Source: Salinisphaera shabanensis E1L3A (GTDB taxonomy: Bacteria > Pseudomonadota > Gammaproteobacteria > Nevskiales > Salinisphaeraceae). From it: DNA of 64,000 bases. The stretch spans positions 22,021-86,020 of the forward strand of contig NZ_AFNV02000020.1 of NCBI RefSeq assembly GCF_000215955.2, read 5' to 3'. Each line of letters begins with the position of its first letter. Positions within the stretch are counted from its first letter, which is position 1. The position numbers were made by a program, and so were the translations under genes. Of this stretch, positions 54,735-63,906 are shown piece by piece. Under the pieces are notes generated by a model. That model saw only the letters and a program-made list of their open reading frames with translations, did not search any database and was not told where the DNA came from.

Positions 54735-55004
54735 ATGAGCCAGAGCGCCGAAACCGAAACCCTCAAAAAAGACATCGAACAGCTGCGTAACGACCTGGCC
54801 GCGCTTGCCAAGAGCTACCGGGCCTCCGGCGAGAATCACGCCCAGGCCGGCCTCGATGCCGCCCGAGGCAAATACGACGATATTCGTCGCGAAGCCGGCC
54901 GTCATGCGCAGGACGTGGGTAGCGAAATCGAAGCCCGCCCTTTCACCAGCGTACTCGCCGCTTTCGGTATCGGCCTTGTTCTGGGCAAGCTGATCGGCCG
55001 CTAG
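54735..55004 (+). CDS. DUF883 / ElaB-YqjD-like membrane-anchored protein
   Basis: 89 residues. A charged helical domain (KKDIEQLRNDLAALAKSY) is followed by one C-terminal membrane helix, RPFTSVLAAFGIGLVLGKLI, the mark of the ElaB/YqjD/YgaM family, which tethers ribosomes or stress factors to the inner membrane in E. coli. A holin-like gene follows after 3 bp, as yqjE follows yqjD, which supports the call. Confidence 0.9.
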   Translation: MSQSAETETLKKDIEQLRNDLAALAKSYRASGENHAQAGLDAARGKYDDIRREAGRHAQDVGSEIEARPFTSVLAAFGIGLVLGKLIGR

Positions 55005-55007
55005 CCC

Positions 55008-55499
55008 ATGGGCTCCATTAAAGAAAAGATCATTCGGGTTCTCAGCCTGAATGTCGTGCTATGGCTGCTCATGCTGCTTGTGTTCAGCGGGTTGCTGCTC
55101 TGTACGGCCGGCATTTACATATGGTTGGCCGAGCATTACACGCAGGTTGAAGCGTTGCTGCTTTCCGGCGGCGGGTTGATTGGCGTGGTGGCGATTCTAC
55201 TGATCGGGGTGATGCTGTCTTCGCGAAGCAAGCCCGCACCCGCCCAGGGCAAAGCCAGTGAAGACAAGCCCGTAAACTCGGCACCAGATAACGCGATCGA
55301 GCATCAGCTGCGGCCTCTTCTAGGTAATCAGGCTACCGACTGGGCCAAACGCAACAGCGGTGTCGCAATCGCAGGCGCGCTTACCGCCGGTGTCATCCTG
55401 GCGGCCAGTCCGCGCGCGCGCGCCTTGATCGCAGGTGCCGCAGGGCCGATCTTCACGCGCAAGGCCATGCAGATGTTCGAGCGAATGACCGACAACTAA
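55008..55499 (+). CDS. YqjE-like small membrane protein (phage-holin-family fold)
   Basis: 163 residues. Two N-terminal membrane helices (LNVVLWLLMLLVFSGLLL and LLLSGGGLIGVVAILLIGVM), a polar linker, and a third hydrophobic stretch VAIAGALTAGVILAASP. Placed 3 bp after the DUF883 gene. In E. coli yqjD-yqjE-yqjK is a stress-related membrane unit; the holin label in databases reflects shape, and there is no phage here. Specific function unknown. Confidence 0.7.
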   Translation: MGSIKEKIIRVLSLNVVLWLLMLLVFSGLLLCTAGIYIWLAEHYTQVEALLLSGGGLIGVVAILLIGVMLSSRSKPAPAQGKASEDKPVNSAPDNAIEHQLRPLLGNQATDWAKRNSGVAIAGALTAGVILAASPRARALIAGAAGPIFTRKAMQMFERMTDN

Positions 55500-55506
55500 A
55501 CGGCGC

Positions 55507-55541
55507 ATAGCCGGCATGTAGGTATACGACATGCCGGCTAT
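55507..55541. other. Intergenic hairpin without T-run, after the YqjE-like gene
   Basis: Perfect 13-bp stem (ATAGCCGGCATGT / ACATGCCGGCTAT) with a 9-nt loop, 7 bp past the stop. No T run follows, so it is not a standard intrinsic terminator. It separates this unit from the iron operon promoter. Confidence 0.65.
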
Positions 55542-55601
55542 CAACCGGATATAGCGGGCGCATAGCCTGGTTCTGCAAAGCCCCCGAAGAACCAACCGAC
55601 A

Positions 55602-55631
55602 TTGCGAGCTTGGAATAGGAATGATTATCAG
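55602..55631 (+). promoter_or_regulatory. Candidate Fur-box promoter of the iron-uptake operon
   Basis: A possible promoter TTGCGA, 18 bp, TATCAG overlaps a 19-bp site (55611-55629, TGGAATAGGAATGATTATC) that matches the Fur consensus GATAATGATAATCATTATC at 12 of 19 positions, including the whole ATTATC half. Located 42 bp before the first gene. Fur with Fe2+ would block polymerase, giving expression when iron is low. Confidence 0.6.
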
Positions 55632-55671
55632 TTAGTTTTTACGCTGACATTCACCTGCCGATTCATATTCG

Positions 55672-56460
55672 ATGAAGTCGTCCTTTCCCTACGCCAAGTC
55701 CGCGCTTTGTGGCGCGGCGCTCCTGTTTGCACACACCGTTTCGGCGCATAGCGGCGGCGCGCCCACCGCGGCGGAGGTCGGCGAGCACCTGGACGACTAC
55801 GAACACGAAATCGCCACCATGAGCGATACCGTTGCCGATATCGTTTCAGACTACGAGGACGGCGAGTCGGTTGGCGATCGCGTCGACGCACTGGTCGAAA
55901 CCTGGGAGACGGTCGAATTCCACGAAGCCGTGGAAACACACGCCATGGCGCTCTACCCGCCCATCTGGATCGCACTCGGTGGCCTGCGCGAAGCCGTCGA
56001 CGAATCCGATGCAGGCGACGATGTACAGGCGTGGCAGACACGCTTCGACAATGCCCTGCATGAAGGCGTCGGCGCGCTGAAGCTCGTGGCCTCACAGCCC
56101 ACCCCAACCCCTACGCCTAAACAGAAAGCGCCGGCGGATGAATCGACCATCTCGATCATCAAGCAGAATCTCGAAGACGTCGCGAAACGCTATCGGGCGG
56201 GCGATGACGAGGGCGCAAACGCTCTTATACATCAAACCTATATGGAGCGTTTTGAAGGCATCGAAGGAACACTGATCGAAAGCGACGCCGATTTGGTCAC
56301 CGAACTCGAAAAAGACTTCAACGCCACGTTACCGCTACTCATCGAGAAATCTGCCGCGCCCGAAAAATTCGAGGCCGCAGTAGAGGCGATGAATGCCAAG
56401 CTCGATCGAGCCCAACAAATTCTCGAACAGGCGGCCGAGAACAAGCCGTCCGTGTTCTAG
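55672..56460 (+). CDS. Periplasmic FTR1-like helical protein of an iron-uptake operon
   Basis: 262 residues. Signal peptide SALCGAALLFAHTVSA (cleavage near residue 25), then an all-helical mature protein without membrane helices. The second half (about 160-255; AKRYRAGDDEGANALIHQTY, MERFEGIEGTLI, LVTELEKDFNATLPLLIEK) resembles the periplasmic extension that precedes the permease in FTR1/EfeU-type iron permeases, but no permease domain follows. The first half holds FHEAVETHAMALYPPIW with possible metal-binding His and Glu. It is two bases from the start of the ferric SBP gene and stands behind the Fur-box promoter, so it probably handles iron for that transporter. Function inferred. Confidence 0.65.
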   Translation: MKSSFPYAKSALCGAALLFAHTVSAHSGGAPTAAEVGEHLDDYEHEIATMSDTVADIVSDYEDGESVGDRVDALVETWETVEFHEAVETHAMALYPPIWIALGGLREAVDESDAGDDVQAWQTRFDNALHEGVGALKLVASQPTPTPTPKQKAPADESTISIIKQNLEDVAKRYRAGDDEGANALIHQTYMERFEGIEGTLIESDADLVTELEKDFNATLPLLIEKSAAPEKFEAAVEAMNAKLDRAQQILEQAAENKPSVF

Positions 56461-56462
56461 CC

Positions 56463-57485
56463 ATGGATCGTCGCAGCCTGCTCAAAACGGCGCTCGCGCT
56501 CGGCGTACTCGGACCCACCCCGTTATGGGCAGCCAACAACCCGGCCGCTGCGGAATCCGCCGACGATCTGCCGCCGCTTTCCGGTGAACTGACGGCCTAT
56601 CTCGGTCGCGGTGAAGGCGGGCTATATGATGATATCGTCGCCGCGATCCGCAAGCGCAATCCGGATCTCGATCTCAAGATTCGACGCGCGCCGTCGGCGG
56701 CGCTTGCGAATACCCTCATCGCAGAAGCCAAGGCCGGCGTGCGGCGTGCCGATCTGTTCTGGTCCATAGACGCCAGTTCGCTCGGCGCGGTTGCCAAACA
56801 AGGCCAGAGCACGCCCATCCCGGCTGCAATCCAGCAGCACATCAAGCCCAATTTCCGATACGAGCAATGGGCGGCGATCTCGGGTCGACTACGCACCGTG
56901 CCGTACAACCCCGAACGGGTGACGCCGGCACAGCTGCCCAAGCACATCATGGGTTTTGCCGACACCGATCTGAAAATCGGCTGGGCGCCCGCCTACGGTG
57001 CTTTTCAGTCGTTCGTGACCGCAATGCGCCTGCTCGAGGGCGAAGAGCGCACGCGAGAATGGCTGTCGGGCGTCAAGCGCCAGGCCAAGAGTTACGCCGG
57101 CGAGCTGGGCGTGGTCATGGCCGTAGCGCGCGGCGAAGTCGATGTCGGCTTTGCCAACCACTACTACACGCTGCGCCTTAAGAAAGGCCAACCGAATGCC
57201 AACGTCGAACTGGCCCTGACCGAAGGCGATGCCGGCAGCCTGGTCAATTCGTCGGGCGTACTACTACTCAACGACAGCGCACTGGCACGCAATTTCCTGC
57301 GTTATCTGCTCAGCCGCGAAGTGCAATCCTTTCTCGCCAGTCAGGCCTACGAAATACCCATGGCAGCCGATGTGGCGCTACCCGAGGGGTTGCCGGGCAA
57401 GATTCATCCGCCTGAAGTGGACCTGACCCGATTGAGCGATTTGCAGCCCACCCTGGAGTTGCTGCGCGAAACGCGCGTGCTATGA
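56463..57485 (+). CDS. Ferric iron ABC transporter, periplasmic binding protein (FbpA/AfuA type)
   Basis: 340 residues. N-terminus MDRRSLLKTALALG has the twin-arginine pattern (RR-x-L-L-K), so Tat export is likely. Fold and motifs of the class II ferric-binding proteins: ELTAYLGRGEGGLYDDIV, RADLFWSIDASSLGAV, GWAPAYGAFQSFV, and the adjacent tyrosines Y234-Y235 in VGFANHYYTLRL, which bind Fe3+ in FbpA. Its stop overlaps the permease start (ATGA). Fits capture of Fe3+ delivered through the outer membrane. Confidence 0.9.
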   Translation: MDRRSLLKTALALGVLGPTPLWAANNPAAAESADDLPPLSGELTAYLGRGEGGLYDDIVAAIRKRNPDLDLKIRRAPSAALANTLIAEAKAGVRRADLFWSIDASSLGAVAKQGQSTPIPAAIQQHIKPNFRYEQWAAISGRLRTVPYNPERVTPAQLPKHIMGFADTDLKIGWAPAYGAFQSFVTAMRLLEGEERTREWLSGVKRQAKSYAGELGVVMAVARGEVDVGFANHYYTLRLKKGQPNANVELALTEGDAGSLVNSSGVLLLNDSALARNFLRYLLSREVQSFLASQAYEIPMAADVALPEGLPGKIHPPEVDLTRLSDLQPTLELLRETRVL

Positions 57486-58990
57486 AACGCCTGCCACTGC
57501 TGTGGCTGCCGGCGGCGGTTTTCGCTGCAGCGGCGCTGGCCCCGGTCGTCGTACTGATTTTCATGAGCCTGGATGCACAGGTCGTGTTCGACACGCGCAG
57601 CGCCGAAATACTGCTCAATACCGGCATGCTGGCTGTACTCACCGTCGCGGGCGCGGTGCTTGTCGGCGTACCACTTGCCATCGTGACTACCTATACGGCG
57701 CTACCTTTTCGCAGGCTCTGGATCGCGCTGCTCGCCGCGCCGCTGGCGATCCCAAGCTATCTGGGGGCGTTCGCGTTTTTTGCGGCTTTCGGCCCCGGCG
57801 GCGAAATCGATGCGCTCACAGGTATCGCCACCCCACGCGCTGAAGGGCTGCTCGGCGCCAGTGTGGTGATGACGCTTTATACCTATCCCTTCGTATTCAT
57901 TGCCACCCGTGCGGCACTGCAAACACTTGATGCGAACGTCGTCGATGTCGCCCGCACGCTCGGCTTGCCGTTGTCGGCCGCGCTGCTGCGTATCGTTTTG
58001 CCGCGTGCGGCTAACGGTATCGCCGCTGGGGCCCTGTTGGTCGCGCTCTATACGTTATCGGATTTCGCCACGCCCGAGATCATGCATCTGGATACGTTCA
58101 CACGCATGATCTATGTCGAATACAACGCCTTCGGCCTGGATCGTGCCGCACTGATGTCGTTACAGCTGCTCGTATTGGTGGTGTGCGTGCTCGTGCTCGA
58201 AGCGCGTATTCGCGTGCGTCGCGAACGTCCGGGTCGCGTGCTCAGGCTTTCGCTCGGCTGGCCGATGCGGCTCGCAGCGATCGCGCTTGCGGTGGTCGTA
58301 CTCGCCGCCGCGCTCGTACTGCCAATCACTATCTTCGTACTCTGGTTGGTTCGTGAGGGCGGTACCGGGTTCGAAATTCGCTATGCGTTGAACTCGGCCT
58401 ATGCCGCCCTTCTGGTCTCCGCTGCCGCCGTGGCCGTAGCGTTGCCGCTGGCCTACGCAGCCAGCACTGGCTGGTTCGGCAAACTCTGCGAGCGCGCGAG
58501 CTATCTGGGGTTCGGTATTCCGGGCATTGTCATGGGCACGGCGCTGGTTTATCTGGGCCTGCGTATTCCCTTGCTCTACCAGACACTGGCGCTCATGGTC
58601 GCTGCGTTGACGCTTCGTTTTCTGCCGCTGGCGGTAGGCAGCGTACGGTCGAGCACAGAGCGCGTCGAGTCCAGCCTGATCGGTGCCGCGCGCAGTCTGG
58701 GCGCAACACCAAGCGAGGCATTTCGCCGAGTCAGCCTGCCGCTTATCCTGCCCGGTATTATCGCAGCCGCGGCACTGGTCTTCCTCGAGGCCATGCGCGA
58801 ACTGCCTGCCACCCTGCTGCTTCGACCGAACGAATTCGATACCCTTGCGACCTATTTATGGCGCGTGTACGAAGCTGGGTACCTTGGACGCGGCGCGCTG
58901 CCGGCGCTGGCGCTGATCGGCGTATCGGCCATCGCCCTCGTGTTGATGCTATCCGGCGAGGCACGCCGTCAGCGCACGCTCGGTGTGTAG
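57482..58990 (+). CDS. Ferric iron ABC transporter, fused permease (FbpB type)
   Basis: 502 residues, about 12 membrane helices in two halves, each a BinPDT permease unit. The EAA loops read DVARTLGLPLSAALLRIVLP (first half) and GAARSLGATPSEAFRRVSLP (second half). Such double permeases go with FbpA and FbpC. Overlaps the binding protein gene by four bases; the ATPase gene follows after 15 bp. Confidence 0.92.
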   Translation: MKRLPLLWLPAAVFAAAALAPVVVLIFMSLDAQVVFDTRSAEILLNTGMLAVLTVAGAVLVGVPLAIVTTYTALPFRRLWIALLAAPLAIPSYLGAFAFFAAFGPGGEIDALTGIATPRAEGLLGASVVMTLYTYPFVFIATRAALQTLDANVVDVARTLGLPLSAALLRIVLPRAANGIAAGALLVALYTLSDFATPEIMHLDTFTRMIYVEYNAFGLDRAALMSLQLLVLVVCVLVLEARIRVRRERPGRVLRLSLGWPMRLAAIALAVVVLAAALVLPITIFVLWLVREGGTGFEIRYALNSAYAALLVSAAAVAVALPLAYAASTGWFGKLCERASYLGFGIPGIVMGTALVYLGLRIPLLYQTLALMVAALTLRFLPLAVGSVRSSTERVESSLIGAARSLGATPSEAFRRVSLPLILPGIIAAAALVFLEAMRELPATLLLRPNEFDTLATYLWRVYEAGYLGRGALPALALIGVSAIALVLMLSGEARRQRTLGV

Positions 58991-59005
58991 ACAGGACAAC
59001 AACCC

Positions 59006-60028
59006 ATGCTAGAAATCGACCATCTGTCGATCCTTTATGACAACAGCGCGGCGGTCGAAGATTTCAGTCTCGCGCTCGCAGCCGACGAAATCGTCACGCT
59101 TGTTGGCCCCACCGGTTGTGGCAAAACCAGCGTGCTACGCGCCGTAGCCGGTCTCATTGCGCCATCGTCCGGTGAGATCCGTATCGGCGCGCACCGCATC
59201 GACGCGAAACGCCAGGTTCCGCCCGAGAAGCGAGGCGTGGGGCTCGTGTTCCAGGATTTCGCCCTGTTTCCGCACCTGAACGTCGAAGACAATATCGCGT
59301 TCCGATTGAAAGACCGCGCGCCCGCCGAACATTGGCTGCGTACGCTGGGCATGGAAAAACACCGTCACGCCATGCCGGATACGCTTTCCGGCGGCCAGAA
59401 ACAGCGCGTCGCCCTGGCCCGCGCCCTGGCCCATGCGCCGTCGGTTCTGCTTCTGGACGAACCGCTCGCTAGCCTGGATGCGGCGCTCAAGGCCGAGCTT
59501 CGATGGCAGATCCGTCTGGCACTCAAGGCGGCCGGTGTCCCGGCGATCTGGGTCACACACGATCAGACCGAAGCGCTTTCGGTGGGTGATCGCATGGGGG
59601 TGATGCGCGCTGGCCGTCTCGAACAACTCGATAGCGCCGATGTGTGTTTCCGCAAGCCGGCGACAAGGTTTGTGGCCGGCTTTCTCGGTGATGCCGCATT
59701 CGTACCCGGTCGAATCGAGGCGCAACGCGTACACACCGCCCTCGGCGACACGCCGCTGGGCGATGAGGCTTATGCGGAGGGCGCTGCAGTGGATGTGCTG
59801 GTGCGGCCGGACGATCTGTCGCTACGCCGTGCGACTCAAGGCAACAGCCTGATCGAGTGGAGCCGCTACGAGGGCGAAACCCGCCTGCACGGCGTGCGCT
59901 TGAGACAGGGCGAACAGCTTCTCGTACGGACCAACCACGAAGATCAGTTCGAAGAAGGTGAAGCCGTCGATATGCGCATCTGTGCTGGCCATGCCCTCGC
60001 GCTATTCGAGCGGTCAGCCGCTGCCTAG
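59006..60028 (+). CDS. fbpC: Ferric iron ABC transporter, ATP-binding protein (FbpC type)
   Basis: 340 residues. Walker A GPTGCGKTS, signature LSGGQKQRVALARALAH, Walker B VLLLDEPLASLDA, switch His in WVTHDQTEALS. A C-terminal OB-like regulatory domain (from about 240) ends in a TOBE-type segment (DVLVRPDDLSLRRATQG). Last gene of the operon. The 63-bp gap to the convergent MFS gene has a T7 run at about 60060 but no convincing stem. Confidence 0.92.
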   Translation: MLEIDHLSILYDNSAAVEDFSLALAADEIVTLVGPTGCGKTSVLRAVAGLIAPSSGEIRIGAHRIDAKRQVPPEKRGVGLVFQDFALFPHLNVEDNIAFRLKDRAPAEHWLRTLGMEKHRHAMPDTLSGGQKQRVALARALAHAPSVLLLDEPLASLDAALKAELRWQIRLALKAAGVPAIWVTHDQTEALSVGDRMGVMRAGRLEQLDSADVCFRKPATRFVAGFLGDAAFVPGRIEAQRVHTALGDTPLGDEAYAEGAAVDVLVRPDDLSLRRATQGNSLIEWSRYEGETRLHGVRLRQGEQLLVRTNHEDQFEEGEAVDMRICAGHALALFERSAAA

Positions 60029-60091
60029 GCGTGGACGCCGATAGGAAACCGGTTCGAATATTTTTTTAAAACAGATAGTTGAGTACCGCTT

Positions 60092-61282
60092 CTAAACTGA
60101 TCTCGGAAGGCGCGTCAACTGAAAACTCAGCAATGCGCCGAGCAGTATCAGTCCGGCGCTCACACCAAAAGTGAACCGAAACGCATCGGTCACACCAATC
60201 AACCAGCCCGCCGCGCTCGGCCCGACAAGCTGGCCGGCAGCGAAGAACATCGTGACATAGCTGACCGCCAGCGGCGCCTGATCGACGTTCACGCGCTCGG
60301 TCGAGGCCGCGAGCGACGAAGTGAACATGCCTGTCACCGCCACGCCGAGTATCAGGTAGTGGGTGGCAAAGCCGTAAAGGGTGGGAGACAGCACTGGCAC
60401 CAACGTACTGACGAACGCCATCAGCATCGACAGGGTCAGGCTCTGGCCGCGTCCGAGCTGATCCGACAGGCTGCCCCACACCGGCCCGAATACGATGCCC
60501 AACATGCCCATGAATGCAGCCAGTGCGCCGGCCACGTCCGCGTCGATATCGGCAGCGAGCGCATAGCTGTACATGAAGATCGCCTGCACGATATAGGTCA
60601 TGCCGACGATGCCGTAGATTATGCCCACGATAACCACATACGGATTGCGAAAGACTGCCATCCGTGCGCTCCGACGTTCGGCCGTCGTCAGCGCCCGCGG
60701 GCTCCGCGCAGGCCGAGGCGGATCACGCACGAAAGCCAGCGAGGCTAGAAGCGCCCCGATCGCAACGCCCGCAAACAACATCCATACCCAGCGCCAGCCG
60801 TGATCGACATCGAGCTGGGCCAGGTACGGCACGATCCATCCTGCGCTCATCATGCCCGTACCCACGCCACTGTTGAGCAATCCGATGACGAGCCCGCGCC
60901 GGGCAGGAAACCATGTGCCGATCAGCGATATCAGCGGCGTGTAGGCAAAGGCGGTGCCGATACCAAGCAAGGTCATCAACGCCAGCAACTGTTTGTACTC
61001 GCTGGCCATACTCAGCCCGGCAAAGCCCAGGATGACGCAGACCAGCCCCAGCAGGATCGCCAGACGGCCGCCATAACGGGCGGCGAGCGCACCGGCAACC
61101 ATCACCAGGCAGAGATAACCCAGCGCCGTCGCGGTACCGAGATGCCCTGCCTGCTCGTAACTCAGGTTCAGAGATTGCCGCATAGGCGGCAGGATCAGAC
61201 CGAACGATAGTCGCGCGAGAGCCACTGTCACCAGCGTGACCAGCACGCCACTGGCAATCATCAGCACCGAGCGTGTATTCAT
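60092..61282 (-). CDS. Major facilitator superfamily transporter, YbfB-like
   Basis: 396 residues from ATG 61282; the frame runs on to 61378 but the extra residues are polar and not family-like. Twelve membrane helices. Opening VALARLSFGLILPPMRQSL and GYLCLVMVAGALAARYGGR match the YbfB/OFA-like branch of MFS carriers; mid-protein GTWFPARRGLVIGLLNSGVG is also typical. Substrate unknown. It converges on the iron operon and is divergent from the small lipoprotein gene. Confidence 0.85.
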   Translation of the reverse strand: MNTRSVLMIASGVLVTLVTVALARLSFGLILPPMRQSLNLSYEQAGHLGTATALGYLCLVMVAGALAARYGGRLAILLGLVCVILGFAGLSMASEYKQLLALMTLLGIGTAFAYTPLISLIGTWFPARRGLVIGLLNSGVGTGMMSAGWIVPYLAQLDVDHGWRWVWMLFAGVAIGALLASLAFVRDPPRPARSPRALTTAERRSARMAVFRNPYVVIVGIIYGIVGMTYIVQAIFMYSYALAADIDADVAGALAAFMGMLGIVFGPVWGSLSDQLGRGQSLTLSMLMAFVSTLVPVLSPTLYGFATHYLILGVAVTGMFTSSLAASTERVNVDQAPLAVSYVTMFFAAGQLVGPSAAGWLIGVTDAFRFTFGVSAGLILLGALLSFQLTRLPRSV

Positions 61283-61508
61283 GGTGCGAGCGTTCACGAT
61301 TCGGCAACCGGGCCCCAAAAAGGCGGTGTGGAAGTTAATCCGTAGACCAAAGGCATGTGGGTATAGTGTTGTACTCACTGGTAAAAAAGAAAGTCAGATC
61401 CTTGCTGGCCGGTGGTCGATCTATGTGCGACCAACGGCGGCGATGACAGATGTAGAGCAAACACCGATACTCGATATCGCTACCTGCCATACCACCCGAG
61501 AGGACTCG

Positions 61509-61781
61509 ATGAAGAAAACACCCCTGACGATCGCCCTGTTGGCCTCCACCGTGGCACTTGCCGCTTGCGGCGGCTCGGATCACCCGCACCGCGGTGGCAA
61601 GGCAGACGTGATCATGCCGCCGGCGTCGCCGTCGATCCATTTCAAGGTCAACGATGCCAACGGCAACACGCTCGACCTGATGATCGAGTGCGGCGAGAAA
61701 ACCACGCTCAAGCAATGTGCCGACGTCAATGAAGACGTTCTCGACAAAGTTGCCAAGATGCGCAACGAAGCCAACCGATAA
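61509..61781 (+). CDS. Small predicted lipoprotein, unknown function
   Basis: 90 residues. ATG 61509 has GAGAGGA upstream; the longer in-frame extension to 61236 is not protein-like. Signal sequence KKTPLTIALLASTVALAAC with lipobox LAAC (Cys20), so a lipid-anchored protein. The mature 71 residues start with a Gly/His/Lys-rich patch (GGSDHPHRGGK) and have two further Cys in MIECGEKTTLKQCADVNED that could form a disulfide. No family recognised. Followed by a 12-bp hairpin. Confidence 0.75.
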   Translation: MKKTPLTIALLASTVALAACGGSDHPHRGGKADVIMPPASPSIHFKVNDANGNTLDLMIECGEKTTLKQCADVNEDVLDKVAKMRNEANR

Positions 61782-61792
61782 CCGGCCGCGAA

Positions 61793-61821
61793 TATCGGCC
61801 ACCGCAACCCGGTGGCCGATA
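61793..61821. other. Hairpin between convergent lipoprotein and fadD genes, no T-run
   Basis: Perfect 12-bp stem (TATCGGCCACCG / CGGTGGCCGATA) with loop CAACC. It lies in the 49-bp gap between the two stops and is symmetric for both, but has no T run on either side. Confidence 0.65.
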
Positions 61822-61830
61822 CCGACGCCT

Positions 61831-63528
61831 TCAATGGCGTAGTGCTTTCTTGTCGATCTTGCCGACCGGCGTCAGCGGAATTTCCGCGACGATATGAATC
61901 ACCTTCGGCACCTTGTAGGCCGCCAGGTGTTTTCGACAGTAGGCAAGGATCTTCTCTTTCACTTCCGCCACGGGCTGGGCCTGCCCGGTTTCCGAAAGTT
62001 GTACATACAGATTCACCTTGTCGTTGCCCGCACGCTCCTCGTCCGGGCTGCCGATCACGGCGGCCAGTTCGATTTCGGGTACCGCCTTGAGTGCATTTTC
62101 GACTTCGACCGAGAACACCTTGAAGCCGCCGACAATCAGCATGTCCTTGCTGCGATCGCAGATCGTGAAATAGCCGTCGGCGTCCACGCGTGCGATATCA
62201 CCGGTATAGAAGAACGTCTTGCCGTCGTATTCGCGTAACGCTTTGGCACTTTCTTCGGGCAGCCCCAGGTAACCGCCAAATACCTGCGGCCCGTGAGCAA
62301 TCAGTTCGCCCGGCTCGTCGACAGGCATGGCCTCGCGACCTGTCTCGGCATCGACGATACGAATATCCGTTCCAGCGAGCGCCACACCCACGGTGCCGGG
62401 CTTGGCACGACCAAGCGGATTCATCGTCAACAGTGGGCTCGTTTCGGTCAGGCCATACACCTCGCAGAACCGCCCCTCGCCAATCACCGCCTCGATCTTG
62501 GGAATGAGTTCCGCCGGCATCGGGCCGGCACCGGACACCGCGATCTTGAGACGCGAGAAGTCCACATTTTGAAACTCCGGCTCGCCGAGCAGCATTTGAT
62601 AGAGCGTCGGCACATTGCCGAAAAAGGTAGGCGGATGCGCCTGCATCGCTTTGCAGAAGGACTTCAGATCACGCGGGTCCGGCACGACGATCAATCGTGC
62701 ACGCTGGCGCAACCCCATCAGACACACGCCCAGCCCTGCGACATGGAAATAGGGAAACACCGAGGCGAATGTCTCGGCGCCCAGCTCGTAGTCAGCCATG
62801 GTCTCGCTCTGGACCGCATTCGACTGCACGTTACGCAGCGTCAATCGCGCGCCCTTGGGCCGGCCCGTTGTGCCACCGGTATATTGAATGAGCACTACGT
62901 CGTCGAGCCCGATTTCGCTGGCGACGCGGTCGTCGTCCGCTGCATTGATTGCCGGCCAGAATGCGGCAAGGGGCAATTGCCGGGTCTGCGGCAGGCTGAA
63001 CTTCGGCACCTTGCGCAACAAATGCGCCAACGTTTTTTTCCATCCCGGTAAAAAATCGATGGGCGAACACACGATCGCTGCCTTGAGGTCGGGCAACTGC
63101 CCGTCATTGGGCGCGAGCGCGCTGTGATAGAGCTGGTCCAATGTCACCAGTACGCGGATATGCGCATCCTTGACCTGATAGGCCAGCTCCGACGCAGTCA
63201 ACAGCGGCGACACCCCGGATGCAGGACAACCGAGTTTCGATGCCGCAATCAGAGCGATGACATATTGAGGCGTATTGGGCAGATGAATGCCGATAACATC
63301 GCCTTGCGTTACGCCCTTGTCTTTCAGGACATGCGCAAAACGGTTCGCCCAACGATCGAGCGCTGCGTAATTGATCGATACACCGAGATACTCCAGGCAC
63401 GGCGCCTGCGGCGCTTCACGCGTATGTGCTTCGATTATCTGCGCCAGGCTGCGCTCATCCAGGGCGGGTATCGGGGGCACAGCATTGCGACCCGGCTCCG
63501 AGACCCGTTCCTTCGCTTCGACGACCAT
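61831..63528 (-). CDS. Long-chain fatty acid--CoA ligase, FadD type
   Basis: 565 residues. Adenylate-forming enzyme: fatty acid + ATP + CoA to acyl-CoA. AMP-binding signature YTGGTTGRPKGARLT, YGLTETSPLLTMNP, then TGDIARVDADGYFTICDRSK and the catalytic-lysine tail TPVGKIDKKAL. The start at 63528 is set by a strong GGAGGAG ribosome site six bases upstream; an ATG at 63540 overlaps that site and would add MEET. FadI-type thiolase at 31.7 kb could act later in the same pathway. No FadR box was recognised upstream. Confidence 0.9.
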   Translation of the reverse strand: MVVEAKERVSEPGRNAVPPIPALDERSLAQIIEAHTREAPQAPCLEYLGVSINYAALDRWANRFAHVLKDKGVTQGDVIGIHLPNTPQYVIALIAASKLGCPASGVSPLLTASELAYQVKDAHIRVLVTLDQLYHSALAPNDGQLPDLKAAIVCSPIDFLPGWKKTLAHLLRKVPKFSLPQTRQLPLAAFWPAINAADDDRVASEIGLDDVVLIQYTGGTTGRPKGARLTLRNVQSNAVQSETMADYELGAETFASVFPYFHVAGLGVCLMGLRQRARLIVVPDPRDLKSFCKAMQAHPPTFFGNVPTLYQMLLGEPEFQNVDFSRLKIAVSGAGPMPAELIPKIEAVIGEGRFCEVYGLTETSPLLTMNPLGRAKPGTVGVALAGTDIRIVDAETGREAMPVDEPGELIAHGPQVFGGYLGLPEESAKALREYDGKTFFYTGDIARVDADGYFTICDRSKDMLIVGGFKVFSVEVENALKAVPEIELAAVIGSPDEERAGNDKVNLYVQLSETGQAQPVAEVKEKILAYCRKHLAAYKVPKVIHIVAEIPLTPVGKIDKKALRH

Positions 63529-63540
63529 TGTCTCCTCCAT

Positions 63541-63906
63541 CGTACCCTTCGGACACGGCTTGTTATTGTTATTGCATTCCTCAGGCTAGGCGGCTCATTT
63601 TCGCCAGGGCCGTCTTTTTTACAGTCTTCTGGGTTTAAAGAGTTGCGTCAAGCATCATTCCCGCAGTGTATGGCGATTGAACTCGCGACCAGGAACTAGG
63701 AGACGCAAACCCTGTGTGCAATACATCGGTAAGACTAATAGCCGTTTAAAAAGACGGGTTAACGAAGATCTGTGCAGCATCGATGCGGCACGTCAGCCGA
63801 ATTGCCCAAAAAATTAAACTAACTGTGGCGTCGGCCGATAACGATGGGCGATACCGACCTACCCGGCGGCACACTCTATCGCCAGGCTATAGCGGGGACG
63901 CGCGCC
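63541..63906. other. 366-bp intergenic region with no visible gene
   Basis: Divergent region between fadD and the gene cut by the window end. Somewhat AT-richer than its surroundings. Holds the fadD leader (minus strand, with CAATAA repeats) and no RNA gene or convincing ORF. No promoter boxes were good enough to report. Confidence 0.5.

Noticed and set aside
55008..55499. Holin-like protein as a sign of a prophage
   Set aside because: It forms a pair with a DUF883 gene as yqjD-yqjE do, and no other phage gene is present.
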